Position numbers and translations under genes: made by a program. Positions 33,448-41,646 of a stretch of 64,000 nt of DNA are shown in pieces (the first letter of the stretch is position 1; the number at the start of each line of letters is the position of its first letter). The DNA comes from Ignavibacteriaceae bacterium (GTDB lineage: Bacteria; Bacteroidota; Ignavibacteria; Ignavibacteriales; Ignavibacteriaceae): assembly GCA_023229425.1 (NCBI GenBank), contig JALNZG010000003.1, forward strand, positions 186,001 to 250,000, read 5' to 3'. Below the pieces are notes generated by a model that made no database searches, was not told the DNA's origin, and saw only the letters and a program-made list of their open reading frames with translations.

Positions 33448-33465
33448 GACTTTTTCCTTGGATTC

Positions 33466-35640
33466 TTAACCGTGACAATGTTTATATTTTTTCCCACTGC
33501 CGCACGGGCATGGATCATTTCTCCCGACACGCTCTTCCACGCGGATAGGTTGAGATTTTCCGACTTGAACAGGCTGCCCATCTCCACCGGAGCCGTGTAG
33601 TCCAATCCCTTCGGTATTTTGTTTGGTCTCAATAATTCTTCCTCGTGCAGGTCTTTTTCTTTCTTGAAGTTCTTCCGGCGCTTGCGGAAAAAACTTGAAA
33701 CAGAAAGAAACAATTTCATTTCTAATTTGATTGAGCAATTCAACAAACAGCGTGAACGCTTCGCTCTTATATTCCAACAGCGGATCTTTTTGTCCGTATG
33801 CGCGCAAACCGATTCCTTCTTTCAGATCATCCATTTCGCGGAGATGTTCTTTCCAGCGGTTATCAATAACGGAAAGAACGGAATATCTTTCGATCCGCGC
33901 CAGCAGATCCACGCCGAGCATTTCTTCTTTCCGCACATAGAAATCTTTTACAGCGGCGATAATTCTATTTGTAATTCCGTTTTCGCCGAGTGATTCAAAT
34001 TCTTCCGGTTCGAGTTTAACTTCAACAAGAAAATTTTGTAACACTTCTTCTTTAATTTTTTCAGCATTTACGTCTTCAAAATATCTTGCAACAATTTCTC
34101 CAACGGTCTCATGTAAATATTCCATGATATCATTTTTCAAACGATCGCCCTGCAGAGCACGGTTTCTTCTCGTGTAGATAATTTCACGCTGCTGGTTCAT
34201 CACGTTGTCATATTCCAACAAACGTTTACGAATTGAGAAGTTGTTCTCTTCAACTTTTTTCTGCGCACGTTCAACTGATTTTGTAATTAACGAATGCTCA
34301 ATTACTTCTCCTTCTTGAATTCCCATTCGTTCCATAACGGAAGCAATTCTATCGCTGCCGAAAAGGCGCATGAGATCATCTTCAAGTGAAAGGAAAAACT
34401 TTGTAGTTCCGGGATCTCCCTGTCTTCCCGAACGACCGCGTAATTGCCTATCAATTCTGCGCGATTCATGCCGCTCGGTTCCAAGGATAAACAAACCGCC
34501 GCGCTCAACAACACCGGCGCCGAGTTTAATATCCGTTCCGCGTCCCGCCATATTGGTTGCAATAGTTACGGCTCCCATTTCACCGGCATGCTCAATAATT
34601 TCCGCTTCACTTTTATGCTGTTTCGCATTCAAAACATTATGCGGAATTCCCTTTCGTTTCAACATTCTGCTTATCGTTTCAGAAACATCAACCGAAGTGG
34701 TACCGACAAGAACCGGTTCTCCAATTTTGCGGAGTTCTTCAATTTTATCAATTACTGCGTTTAATTTTTCACGCTTGGTTTTAAAAATTGAATCTTCTTG
34801 ATCATCACGGACATTTTGTTTGTTCGTAGGAACAACCACAACTTCTAATTTATAAATTTCGTGGAACTCGCTTTCTTCGGTTTCGGCAGTTCCCGTCATA
34901 CCGGCGAGTTTGTTATACATCCTAAAATAATTTTGAAGCGTGATGGTAGCAAGCGTTTGTGTATCGCGTTCAACTTTAACGCTCTCTTTAGCTTCAATGG
35001 CTTGATGCAAACCGTCGGAATATCTTCTCCCCGGCAAAACACGTCCGGTGAACTCATCAACAATAGCAATTTTTCCTTCTTCGGTAATAACGTACTCAAC
35101 ATCTTTTTCAAAAAGAGTAAATGCTTTTAATAATTGATGCAGTGTGTGAATGCGTTCACTTTGCTCTGCATATAAATGATAAAGCGCATCTTTCTTTTTT
35201 ATTTTTTCTTCAATGGATAATGAAGGATCATGCTCAAACTTGCTGATCTCGGTTCCCAAATCGGGAAGCACGAAATAATTTTTATCTCCTTTGCCGAAGC
35301 GGACAAGTTCTTCTCTTCCCTTCTCGGTTAGATCAATAGTATTGTTCTTCTCATCAATCACAAAAAAAAGTTCATCATCAATGATGTGCATATTGCGGGC
35401 TTTTTCACGCAGATATTCCATCTCCGTTTGCAGCATCAATCTTTTATTTGATGGATCGGAAAGCATTTTTTCCACTTTTTTGTTTTTCGGCAAACCGCGG
35501 TAAGCGCGCAGTAAATTTACTCCGGCTTGTGTTTGCGCCTCCTTGTCATCTTCTTTCGCAATTAAGTCTTCAGCCTCTTGAGCAATTTTTGAAACAAAAT
35601 TTGATTGAAGCCGGTGCAGTTTTTCAATCAATATTTTCAT
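33466..35640 (-). CDS. secA: Preprotein translocase SecA, C-terminal part after an in-frame amber codon
   Basis: Continuation of SecA in the same reading frame as 35656-36519, from which it is separated by TAG and five sense codons (Q-K-F-D-E). It begins with an ATG in 'MKILIEKLHRLQ' but no ribosome binding site is apparent. It contains the preprotein cross-linking domain, the second nucleotide-binding domain ('GTGITTN'-type 'VTIATNMAGRGTDIKL', 'QLRGRSGRQGDPG'), the helical scaffold and the C-terminal zinc motif 'NDPCPCGSGKKYKHCHG'. Together with the N-terminal part and the codons between, it would give about 1017 residues, a normal length. Confidence 0.9.
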   Translation of the reverse strand: MKILIEKLHRLQSNFVSKIAQEAEDLIAKEDDKEAQTQAGVNLLRAYRGLPKNKKVEKMLSDPSNKRLMLQTEMEYLREKARNMHIIDDELFFVIDEKNNTIDLTEKGREELVRFGKGDKNYFVLPDLGTEISKFEHDPSLSIEEKIKKKDALYHLYAEQSERIHTLHQLLKAFTLFEKDVEYVITEEGKIAIVDEFTGRVLPGRRYSDGLHQAIEAKESVKVERDTQTLATITLQNYFRMYNKLAGMTGTAETEESEFHEIYKLEVVVVPTNKQNVRDDQEDSIFKTKREKLNAVIDKIEELRKIGEPVLVGTTSVDVSETISRMLKRKGIPHNVLNAKQHKSEAEIIEHAGEMGAVTIATNMAGRGTDIKLGAGVVERGGLFILGTERHESRRIDRQLRGRSGRQGDPGTTKFFLSLEDDLMRLFGSDRIASVMERMGIQEGEVIEHSLITKSVERAQKKVEENNFSIRKRLLEYDNVMNQQREIIYTRRNRALQGDRLKNDIMEYLHETVGEIVARYFEDVNAEKIKEEVLQNFLVEVKLEPEEFESLGENGITNRIIAAVKDFYVRKEEMLGVDLLARIERYSVLSVIDNRWKEHLREMDDLKEGIGLRAYGQKDPLLEYKSEAFTLFVELLNQIRNEIVSFCFKFFPQAPEELQERKRPARGRIIETKQNTEGIGLHGSGGDGQPVQVGKSQPIRVEERVGRNDPCPCGSGKKYKHCHG

Positions 35641-35655
35641 CTCATCAAATTTCTG

Positions 35656-36519
35656 CTAGTCATCAACTTCAACGGGACCGGAAATAATTAACGGCGTTCT
35701 TGCCTCATCAACTAATACCGAATCCACCTCATCGACGATCGCATAATTATGTTTCCGCTGAACTTGAAATTCTTTATCGCTTGCCATATTGTCGCGGAGA
35801 TAATCGAAACCAAACTCATTATTTGTTCCGTAAGTAATATCGCAGTTGTATTGTACTTTACGCTGATCAGGAGAATAGGTATTTAGAATTACTCCAACGG
35901 TTAAGCCGTGAAATTTAAATATTTCTCCCATCCATTCGGAATCACGTTGAGCAAGGTAATCATTTACCGTGATAAGATGAACGCCTCTTCCGGTTAATGC
36001 GTTCAAATACATCGGGAGAGTTGCAACTAAAGTTTTGCCTTCGCCGGTTGCCATTTCCGAAATTTTTCCTTGATGTAAAACAACTCCGCCCATCAATTGC
36101 ACATCGTAGGGAACCATATCCCATTTTGTATGTTTTCCCATTACCGTCCATGATTTACCTACAAGTCTCTTGCAGGTTTCCTTAATAACGGCATAAGCTT
36201 GCGGAAGCAGTTCATCAAGCACATCTTCATATTTTTCGTGCAGGCTGTCTTCCAAAACATCAACTTGGTCATAAGCGGCTTGGCGGTCAAAGTCTTCGTC
36301 TTTCTGCAACTGCAGGTGCAGTTCTTCTAATTTCTGCCGGATTTCTGCGGTTTCATCCTGCAGTTTTAGTTTGAATTCCGCAGTTTTATTACGGAGTTCG
36401 TCATCACTTAAATTTTGTAATTTTGCAAATTCTTCATTTATTTCTGCAGCTATGGGAATTAATTCATTAACGTCTTTAGTATTTTTATCGCCAAAAATTT
36501 TCTTGAACAAACTTAGCAT
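35656..36519 (-). CDS. secA: Preprotein translocase SecA, N-terminal part ending at an in-frame amber codon
   Basis: The 287-residue N-terminal part of SecA: the first nucleotide-binding domain with Walker A 'MATGEGKTLVATLP', 'ITVNDYLAQRDSEWM', and Walker B 'AIVDEVDSVLVDEARTPLII'. It ends 'SGPVEVDD' followed by TAG. The frame then continues without shift into 'QKFDEMKILIEKLHRLQ', which is normal SecA sequence. The stop falls at the junction of NBD1 and the preprotein cross-linking domain. Possible explanations are a sequencing error, a recent nonsense mutation, amber readthrough or a two-chain SecA. Confidence 0.9.
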   Translation of the reverse strand: MLSLFKKIFGDKNTKDVNELIPIAAEINEEFAKLQNLSDDELRNKTAEFKLKLQDETAEIRQKLEELHLQLQKDEDFDRQAAYDQVDVLEDSLHEKYEDVLDELLPQAYAVIKETCKRLVGKSWTVMGKHTKWDMVPYDVQLMGGVVLHQGKISEMATGEGKTLVATLPMYLNALTGRGVHLITVNDYLAQRDSEWMGEIFKFHGLTVGVILNTYSPDQRKVQYNCDITYGTNNEFGFDYLRDNMASDKEFQVQRKHNYAIVDEVDSVLVDEARTPLIISGPVEVDD

Positions 36520-36900
36520 TAAAAGTCTCCGTATGAGTAAAAAAAATTAACCAATAAGATTATCTGCAATTTAAGAAGATTTCGCTTGGAGAAAAAAGGT
36601 AGATTTTGGTAGAGCAACGATTTTTGTATAAAGATTGCAAGATTGGCAAGAATTCAAGATTGCAAGATTTATTTATTTAGAAAAAACTTTTAAATGTTTA
36701 TTTCCATAATTTTTCAATTCTGTCGAAACAGACAAAGAGAATTGGTATGATTTTAATTCATTATGATTGATTTTATAAGATTTTTTACGATGTTTGTGGT
36801 AAAGGGAATAAAGTTTTTATCTTTAATTCATGTTTTACATAATTTGACATTTGATTACTGAACTGTACAATTAGTATTTCTATTATTATTATTTTACTGT
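36520..36900. other. Non-coding region between secA and the methyltransferase operon
   Basis: An AT-rich gap of 381 bases between divergent transcription units. It contains near-repeats 'AAGATTGCAAGATTGG'/'AAGATTGCAAGATTTATT' (36630-36670) and 'TGATTTTAATTCATTATGAT' (36748-36767). A sigma-70-like promoter lies near its right end. No gene or RNA is visible. Confidence 0.5.
36844..36871 (+). promoter_or_regulatory. Putative promoter of the methyltransferase operon
   Basis: TTGACA (36844-36849), 16 bases, TACAAT (36866-36871), 29 bases before the ATG at 36901. The boxes fit the general sigma-70 consensus well, although housekeeping promoters of this phylum often differ. A clear Shine-Dalgarno sequence is not visible before the ATG. 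Confidence 0.5.
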
Positions 36901-38148
36901 ATGGAAAAAACTTATAATTACATTGACCTTTTCGCTGGGGCCTCAGGATTAGCGGAAGGATTTTACAATGCCGGGTTCAAACCGATTGCTCACGTTGAAA
37001 GAGATGAAAATGCATGCCTTACAATTAAAACTAGAATAGCTTACCACTATTGTAAAGAAAACAACCTTGAGAATTTTTACAAAGACTATTATTACGGAAA
37101 CATTGATAGAGATAAATTCTATTCAGCAATTCCATTTGATAAAACCGATAGTGTTATTAATGAAGAAATCTCAGCGGATAAATTTAATCTGATTATTTCT
37201 AAAATAAATGACACAAAGAGACAAATTGATGTAAATGAAATAGATATGATTATTGGTGGTCCACCATGTCAGGCTTATTCCGTAAGAGGAAGAAAAGCTA
37301 ATGAGCATAAGAAAAAATATGATCAGAGAATATATTATTATAAACTATATGCGAGATTTTTAAGGGAACTCAAACCAAAAATATTTGTTTTTGAAAACGT
37401 TCCCGGTCTAGTTTCATTCGAAGGTGGATACGTATTTGATGATTTGCGCGAAACATTTGCAAAAGAAGGATACTTACTTGATTACAAGATATTGAATGCC
37501 TCCGATTTCGGAGTACTACAGGATAGAAAACGTATTGTAATCATCGGGTGGAAAAATGAATTCTCTTTTTCATATCCTTCATTTGAACAAATTAAGTACA
37601 ATGCAACAGTTAATGATTTGCTAAACGATCTTCCTGAATTAAAGCCAGGCTCTATTAACCCGCCACTTGATTATTCTACCAAATCAAATTCTTATTTAGA
37701 TGAAAGTGAAATAAGAAACGGGTATAAAAAAGTAAGCTTACATAACACCAGACCTCACAACACAATTGATCTTGAGATTTATAAACGGGCAATTGAATTG
37801 TGGAATGAAAAGCATCAAAGATTGAACTACAGTTCTTTACCTAAAAAGCTGAGAACGCATAAAAACATTGAAGGATTTCTTGATCGCTTTAAAGTTGTTG
37901 CCGGTAATGCAAATTATTCTCATACTTTGATTGCTCATATAGCAAAGGATGGACATTATTATATTCATCCAGACATAAATCAATGTCGTTCAATCTCTGT
38001 TCGTGAAGCCGCAAGAATACAATCGTTTCCGGATAATTTCATTTTTGAAGGACCAAGAACAGCGGCATTTACTCAAATAGGAAATGCAGTACCACCATTG
38101 ATGGCCAACCAAATTGCTCATCATATCCAAAAATCTATGGAGAATTAA
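36901..38148 (+). CDS. DNA (cytosine-5-)-methyltransferase
   Basis: A 415-residue m5C methyltransferase with the conserved motifs in order: I 'IDLFAGASGLAEGFYNAGF' (about 8-26), IV 'IIGGPPCQAYSVRGR' with catalytic Cys123, VI 'FVFENVPGL' (162-170), VIII 'LQDRKRIVIIGW' (206-217), IX 'SVREAARIQSFPDNF' and X 'QIGNAVPPLMA'. The target recognition domain lies roughly at 240-340. An extra segment of about 50 residues separates motifs I-II from IV. No restriction enzyme gene is adjacent. It is the first gene of a four-gene operon whose next gene starts at the very next base. Confidence 0.95.
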   Translation: MEKTYNYIDLFAGASGLAEGFYNAGFKPIAHVERDENACLTIKTRIAYHYCKENNLENFYKDYYYGNIDRDKFYSAIPFDKTDSVINEEISADKFNLIISKINDTKRQIDVNEIDMIIGGPPCQAYSVRGRKANEHKKKYDQRIYYYKLYARFLRELKPKIFVFENVPGLVSFEGGYVFDDLRETFAKEGYLLDYKILNASDFGVLQDRKRIVIIGWKNEFSFSYPSFEQIKYNATVNDLLNDLPELKPGSINPPLDYSTKSNSYLDESEIRNGYKKVSLHNTRPHNTIDLEIYKRAIELWNEKHQRLNYSSLPKKLRTHKNIEGFLDRFKVVAGNANYSHTLIAHIAKDGHYYIHPDINQCRSISVREAARIQSFPDNFIFEGPRTAAFTQIGNAVPPLMANQIAHHIQKSMEN

Positions 38149-40293
38149 GTGGCTAACTTTCGACCAAGAGCAAGACTTCTTCTTCAACTCGGAGATCAAC
38201 TAATAAAAAATGAGAGCATTGCGATTCTTGAATTAGTCAAGAACTGTTACGATGCTGGCGCTAGCTATGCTAAAATAGAAATGGAAAAATTAAATCAAGG
38301 TGACGGAATCATTGTAGTTGAAGATGATGGTTGCGGTATGGACCTCGAGATTATTAAATCCGTTTGGTTAGAGCCAGGGAGTGATTATAAGGTGAAGTTA
38401 AAAAAAGAATTAAAAGAAAATGACCTACGACGGGTGCCACTTGGAGAAAAGGGAATAGGTCGCTTCAGCGTCCACAAATTAGGAGAGAGCATTCAGTTAA
38501 TAAGTAAAATGAAAGGTAAGAACGAAATAGAGGTCAACATTGATTGGACTTTTTTTAATTCAAAAAAGTACGATTATATTGACCAAGTGCCAATAGAAAT
38601 AAAAGAAAGAGAACCAATTTACTTTAAAGGAAATAAAACAGGTACATATATAAAAATTTCTAATTTGCGTACTGTTCAATGGAGTGAAACAGTGTTAAAA
38701 GATATTTATAGATCAGTAAACGCATTTACTACACCTTTCAAAACGTTGGATTCATTTAAAGTTGATTTTAAAATAGATGATGATGATATTCTTGAGAAAA
38801 TTCCGACAGTTGATGAAATAAAAAATCTCGCGTTATATAGGTTTTATTGTGAAATTGAAGGGAGTGAGATAACTTCTTTTTATTATTCCTTCAATCCGTA
38901 TCCCCTGATGGATAAACTCAGACCCCGAAAATTGATTTATAACTACAAGGGATACAAAAATAATTTTATAGGAATAGAATCGATCAAAGAACTAGTTAAG
39001 AAACCTACAAGGAATCCCAAAAAGAATAAAAAAGAATCTATTCCTATCGATCTGAATGCAAAGGGACAAAAAATTGGACCCGTGAAGTTTGAGGGGTGGA
39101 TATTTGATCGGCAGAGCAAAATTTTAAAACTTGCCGAAACTGATACAAGAGCTCTAAGAAATTACCTAGATCAAAATGGTGGTGTTAGAGTATATAAAGA
39201 TGGTATTAGGGTCTACGATTATGGTGAACCGGAAAATGATTGGTTAGGTCTGGAAAAGCAAAGGCTATATGATCCGGGAGTAAAAATCAACAAAGGTCTC
39301 ATTTTGGCAGCAGTATTGATCGATGGTAAAAAATGTACAAGTCTAGAAGAAAAAACCAATCGAGAAGGCTTCGTAGATAATGAAGCATATAGAACTTTTA
39401 GAGATGCTATTGGTTATTTAATGTTTACAATAGAGACTTATAGGAACGAGGATAAGGATAATGTTCGTTATCAGTATGGACTCTCTGCTAAAACCGAACC
39501 CGTTATGGCAAGTATTGATGACTTAAAAGATTATTTAGAGTCGAAAATAAAAGATGAGCAAATAAAAAAAACGTGTCTCTATAAATTAGACAAAATCGAG
39601 AATGACTATAAATCACTAAATGAAATATTATTAACGAGCGCTGAGGCTGGTTTAAACTATTCTGTAGCTCTACATGAAATTGAAAAAATAACTAAAGAAA
39701 TTAAGATTGTTATAAAGCAAGAAAAAACCTCTCAAAGAATTGTAAAGCTTATTGAACACCTTGCTGAGCTAATTGAGATGTATGCAATGATCATCAAAAA
39801 AAGTAAAAAGAAAGTTGAGGGTCTCAAAGAATTAATTACCAATGCTTTGTTCTATGTTCAATATAGACTCAAAGCACACGAAATAACTATAGTAGAAAAT
39901 TATTTATTGTTTAAGGCGGATGATCAATTGCTTTGTAATAGAAGACTAATTATTTCATCTTTACTAAATATAATTGATAATTCCATCTACTGGTTAGAAC
40001 GTGCTCAACAACAAAACAAAAAGATTTTTATAAGTATTGCCTCACTTTCTAAAGAACATATTGAATTAACAATAGCAGATAATGGGAAAGGATTTGCACT
40101 GCCCGCGGAGCAAATGATTAAACCATTTATTAGTCTAAAACCTGGGGGTATGGGCTTAGGTTTACATATCGTAAATGAAATTGTTACTGCACAGGGAGGA
40201 CATTTAGTTTTTAATAATACGATTAGTAAGGAATTACCAAAAGAATTTACTAAAGGAGCGGTTGTTAAATTGATCATGAAAAGGAATTTATAA
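38149..40293 (+). CDS. Double GHKL-domain ATPase (MORC/Hsp90-like N-terminus, kinase-like C-terminus)
   Basis: A 714-residue cytoplasmic protein with two GHKL ATPase signatures. The N-terminal one is of the MutL/MORC/Hsp90 sort: N-box 'ILELVKNCYDAGA' (E28, N32), 'VEDDGCGMD' (57-65), 'LGEKGIGRFSVHKLG' (98-112). The C-terminal one (about 600-714) is histidine-kinase-like: 'NIIDNSIYWLERA', 'IADNGKGFALP' and 'PGGMGLGLHIVNEI'. Residues 490-600 form long helices with 'SVALHEIEKITKEI', placed like a dimerisation/H-box helix. The start is GTG, directly after the methyltransferase stop. Probable ATP-driven switch or kinase partner of the downstream receiver protein. Confidence 0.85.
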   Translation: MANFRPRARLLLQLGDQLIKNESIAILELVKNCYDAGASYAKIEMEKLNQGDGIIVVEDDGCGMDLEIIKSVWLEPGSDYKVKLKKELKENDLRRVPLGEKGIGRFSVHKLGESIQLISKMKGKNEIEVNIDWTFFNSKKYDYIDQVPIEIKEREPIYFKGNKTGTYIKISNLRTVQWSETVLKDIYRSVNAFTTPFKTLDSFKVDFKIDDDDILEKIPTVDEIKNLALYRFYCEIEGSEITSFYYSFNPYPLMDKLRPRKLIYNYKGYKNNFIGIESIKELVKKPTRNPKKNKKESIPIDLNAKGQKIGPVKFEGWIFDRQSKILKLAETDTRALRNYLDQNGGVRVYKDGIRVYDYGEPENDWLGLEKQRLYDPGVKINKGLILAAVLIDGKKCTSLEEKTNREGFVDNEAYRTFRDAIGYLMFTIETYRNEDKDNVRYQYGLSAKTEPVMASIDDLKDYLESKIKDEQIKKTCLYKLDKIENDYKSLNEILLTSAEAGLNYSVALHEIEKITKEIKIVIKQEKTSQRIVKLIEHLAELIEMYAMIIKKSKKKVEGLKELITNALFYVQYRLKAHEITIVENYLLFKADDQLLCNRRLIISSLLNIIDNSIYWLERAQQQNKKIFISIASLSKEHIELTIADNGKGFALPAEQMIKPFISLKPGGMGLGLHIVNEIVTAQGGHLVFNNTISKELPKEFTKGAVVKLIMKRNL

Positions 40294-40296
40294 ATT

Positions 40297-41643
40297 ATGT
40301 CAATTCCCCAAAATGGTAACGTTATTATTGTGGATGATCAACTGGAAAATGAAGCACTTCCTTTAATGAAGGCTCTTTCCCAAGAAGGGATCAGCTATTC
40401 ATATTATTCAGGCAGATTAGATGAACTTCCAATCATACCAAGAAAGGGTATTAGGCTTCTTTTCCTTGATCTTAAATTAGAAGGAATTCCTGGAACGTTT
40501 GACTCAAATGATATTGTTCAGTCGGTTAAGCCGGTTGTAGAAAGATTAATAAGTATCAATAATGGCCCTTACATTATTCTTGGCTGGACGGATACTCCCG
40601 GTTTATTAAAAGTTGTTGTTGAAAGTCTACACTTAAAACCGCTAGCTTACATAAGCATGGATAAAAGTGAATGTTTATCTTCGCCTTTTCCATTAAGAAA
40701 GATTAAGAAAAAATTACATCAAAAAATTTTGACTCTTGGGAAAATAGGACTAATTTTTCAATGGGAGAATTTTGCAAATGAATCTGCTTATCTTACAACA
40801 AACAGTTTACTTGATATAGTTAACGATAAAGAAAAATTAAGTGACGTGCTTTATAAAATTTCAGAAGCTTACCTTGGTGAACATATTAAGGATGTAAAAC
40901 CTATCGTAAAAAAGAGGGCTCTATTTTACACTCTAAATAATTTCTTACAAGATACAGCGCGGAAAAATATCATTGGTCTAGAACTGAGGAAATATAATGA
41001 TCTTGTTTTAAGTAATAATCCTGTTAGGAATCACTTATCAAAATTGAATGCAAAATTTCTCATCAATTCTTCGCCGAATAAAATTATTATTCCTGGGAAT
41101 ATATATCTTTCACATAATATGGATGTTAACACAATTTGTAAAATGATCCTTTCAGAAAAATTAGAAATTGATCAAGTGAAAAAAGACGTTAATAAAGAAC
41201 TAAGTAAAAATGCTGCCGTTTGGAGTAAATTACCAAAACCACAACGTGATCTGCAGGTAGAAACGGAAACGAATTTAAGATTGCCCTCGATAATAAGAGA
41301 GTTTAAAAAAATATTTTTAGAAATTACTCCTGTCTGTGATTTTAGTCAAAATAATTTTATGGTGCATAGGGTCGTGTCGGGATTATTATTCCCAGCTAGA
41401 TTGCTTGTGTATCTTAAAGAAAATAGTATTGAAGGCGCCTATTATATAAGTAAAAAATTCTTTTATGAAAAAAACAGTGAGGAGTATCAATTCCTAATTT
41501 ATTTTCGAGGTTTCCTTACACTCCCCAAAAAAGAACTAAAAAAACTTAATCCATTAATAAGTCTTAATCAAGAGTTATTATTTGATATACAACACCGAGT
41601 TGGTAATCATATGAGCCGTCCTGGAGTTTTAACAGTTTCTTAA
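40297..41643 (+). CDS. Receiver-domain-like protein with unassigned C-terminal region
   Basis: A 448-residue protein. Residues 1-130 look like a response-regulator receiver: acidic pair D13-D14 in 'VIIVDDQLE', a candidate phospho-acceptor D58 in 'LLFLDLKLEG', T98 in 'ILGWTDTPG' and K123 in 'SMDKSE'. The remaining 320 residues match no DNA-binding or enzymatic output domain I know; a conserved-looking core is 'EITPVCDFSQNNFMVHRVVS' (about 346-365). It starts three bases after the GHKL ATPase gene, so the two probably form a signalling pair. The receiver assignment is based on residue pattern only. Confidence 0.65.
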   Translation: MSIPQNGNVIIVDDQLENEALPLMKALSQEGISYSYYSGRLDELPIIPRKGIRLLFLDLKLEGIPGTFDSNDIVQSVKPVVERLISINNGPYIILGWTDTPGLLKVVVESLHLKPLAYISMDKSECLSSPFPLRKIKKKLHQKILTLGKIGLIFQWENFANESAYLTTNSLLDIVNDKEKLSDVLYKISEAYLGEHIKDVKPIVKKRALFYTLNNFLQDTARKNIIGLELRKYNDLVLSNNPVRNHLSKLNAKFLINSSPNKIIIPGNIYLSHNMDVNTICKMILSEKLEIDQVKKDVNKELSKNAAVWSKLPKPQRDLQVETETNLRLPSIIREFKKIFLEITPVCDFSQNNFMVHRVVSGLLFPARLLVYLKENSIEGAYYISKKFFYEKNSEEYQFLIYFRGFLTLPKKELKKLNPLISLNQELLFDIQHRVGNHMSRPGVLTVS

Positions 41644-41646
41644 TCT

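Noticed and set aside
33444..33746. Minus-strand open frame overlapping the 3' end of secA
   Set aside because: Lies in another frame over the SecA C-terminus, including the zinc motif region; no domain of its own.
33466..36519. General amber reassignment or selenocysteine/pyrrolysine-type recoding to explain the secA TAG
   Set aside because: Several genes in the window end normally in TAG and no other gene is interrupted by an in-frame TAG, so genome-wide reassignment is not supported; site-specific readthrough remains possible.
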